DNA of 64,000 nt from Candidatus Freyrarchaeum guaymasense (GTDB lineage: Archaea > Asgardarchaeota > Jordarchaeia > Jordarchaeales > Freyrarchaeaceae): positions 1 through 64,000 of the forward strand of contig JAUQZD010000020.1 in the NCBI GenBank assembly GCA_030587405.1, read 5' to 3'. Positions within the stretch are counted from its first letter, which is position 1. Every line of letters starts with the position of its first letter. The notes under the pieces are model-generated. The model saw nothing but the letters and a program-made list of their open reading frames with translations. It did not search any database and was not told the origin of the DNA. Below, one piece after another: positions 63,985-64,000 of the stretch. Position numbers and translations under genes: made by a program.

Positions 63985-64000
63985 GGCGGTAGCTTGAGGC

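Noticed and set aside
1..64000. CRISPR arrays, insertion sequences, prophage or integrase genes
   Set aside because: I saw no regularly spaced repeats, transposase or integrase motifs, or terminal inverted repeats; the window reads as chromosomal housekeeping sequence.

Overview
The window is archaeal. It encodes archaeal ribosomal proteins (uS19, uS10, L7Ae), GatD/GatE, an A/V-type ATPase A subunit, Elp3, Hel308, QueC, a HerA/DUF87-type ATPase and LysW-carrier amino-acid biosynthesis. TATA-like boxes, frequent GTG/TTG starts and purine-rich Shine-Dalgarno (SD) sites fit this. A full SMC-ScpA-ScpB operon, roadblock and KaiC-V4R proteins and a tRNA with several introns suggest a thermophilic TACK/Thermoproteota lineage outside the classical Crenarchaeota. 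I cannot assign the lineage from sequence alone.

Layout. 1-2.6 kb: sugar-nucleotide genes and a SIS protein. 2.7-10.9 kb: uS19, MetG, S-adenosylhomocysteinase, a DMT permease, QueC, LarB-LarC and a DUF59 protein. 11.1-16.2 kb: an arginine-type LysW cluster (knotted carbamoyltransferase facing lysK-lysZ-lysY-argX-lysW). 16.4-20.5 kb: PAC2, coiled-coil/winged-helix, orphan and roadblock genes. 20.5-25.3 kb: SMC-ScpA-ScpB. 25.4-34.5 kb: GlmS, an HTH protein, GatD-GatE, Elp3, L7Ae, uS10. 34.5-48.4 kb: MTA phosphorylase, dihydroorotase, CBS protein, DUF87 ATPase, Pgk, MetE-like protein, ApgM, an acyltransferase of the LeuA/homocitrate class, DUF354, UDP-sugar dehydrogenase. 48.5 kb: tRNA-Pro(GGG) with three introns. 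48.9-49.7 kb: a degraded patch. 49.8-61.7 kb: HDAC-like protein, NaPRT-like protein, Hel308, a RAM-domain homocitrate/isopropylmalate synthase, KaiC-V4R, AtpA, RqcH. 61.9-64 kb: a second lysW-lysX-lysY set that probably serves lysine and continues past the edge.

Most notable result. Two conserved protein genes are each interrupted by a very short insertion that carries or causes a stop codon: ahcY by 23 nt and gatE by 30 nt. Both insertions fold into the same bulge-helix-bulge-like element: a 4-bp central helix, a 5' AAA bulge and a 3' AAT or AAA bulge. Cutting each bulge after its second base, as archaeal tRNA-splicing endonuclease does, removes exactly 23 and exactly 30 nt and restores the family-consensus protein. 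The window's only tRNA has three non-canonical introns of 29, 54 and 26 nt cut by the same rule. I infer mRNA mini-introns processed by the tRNA splicing machinery. Two further genes (larB, metE-like) appear to start with AUU behind strong SD sites.
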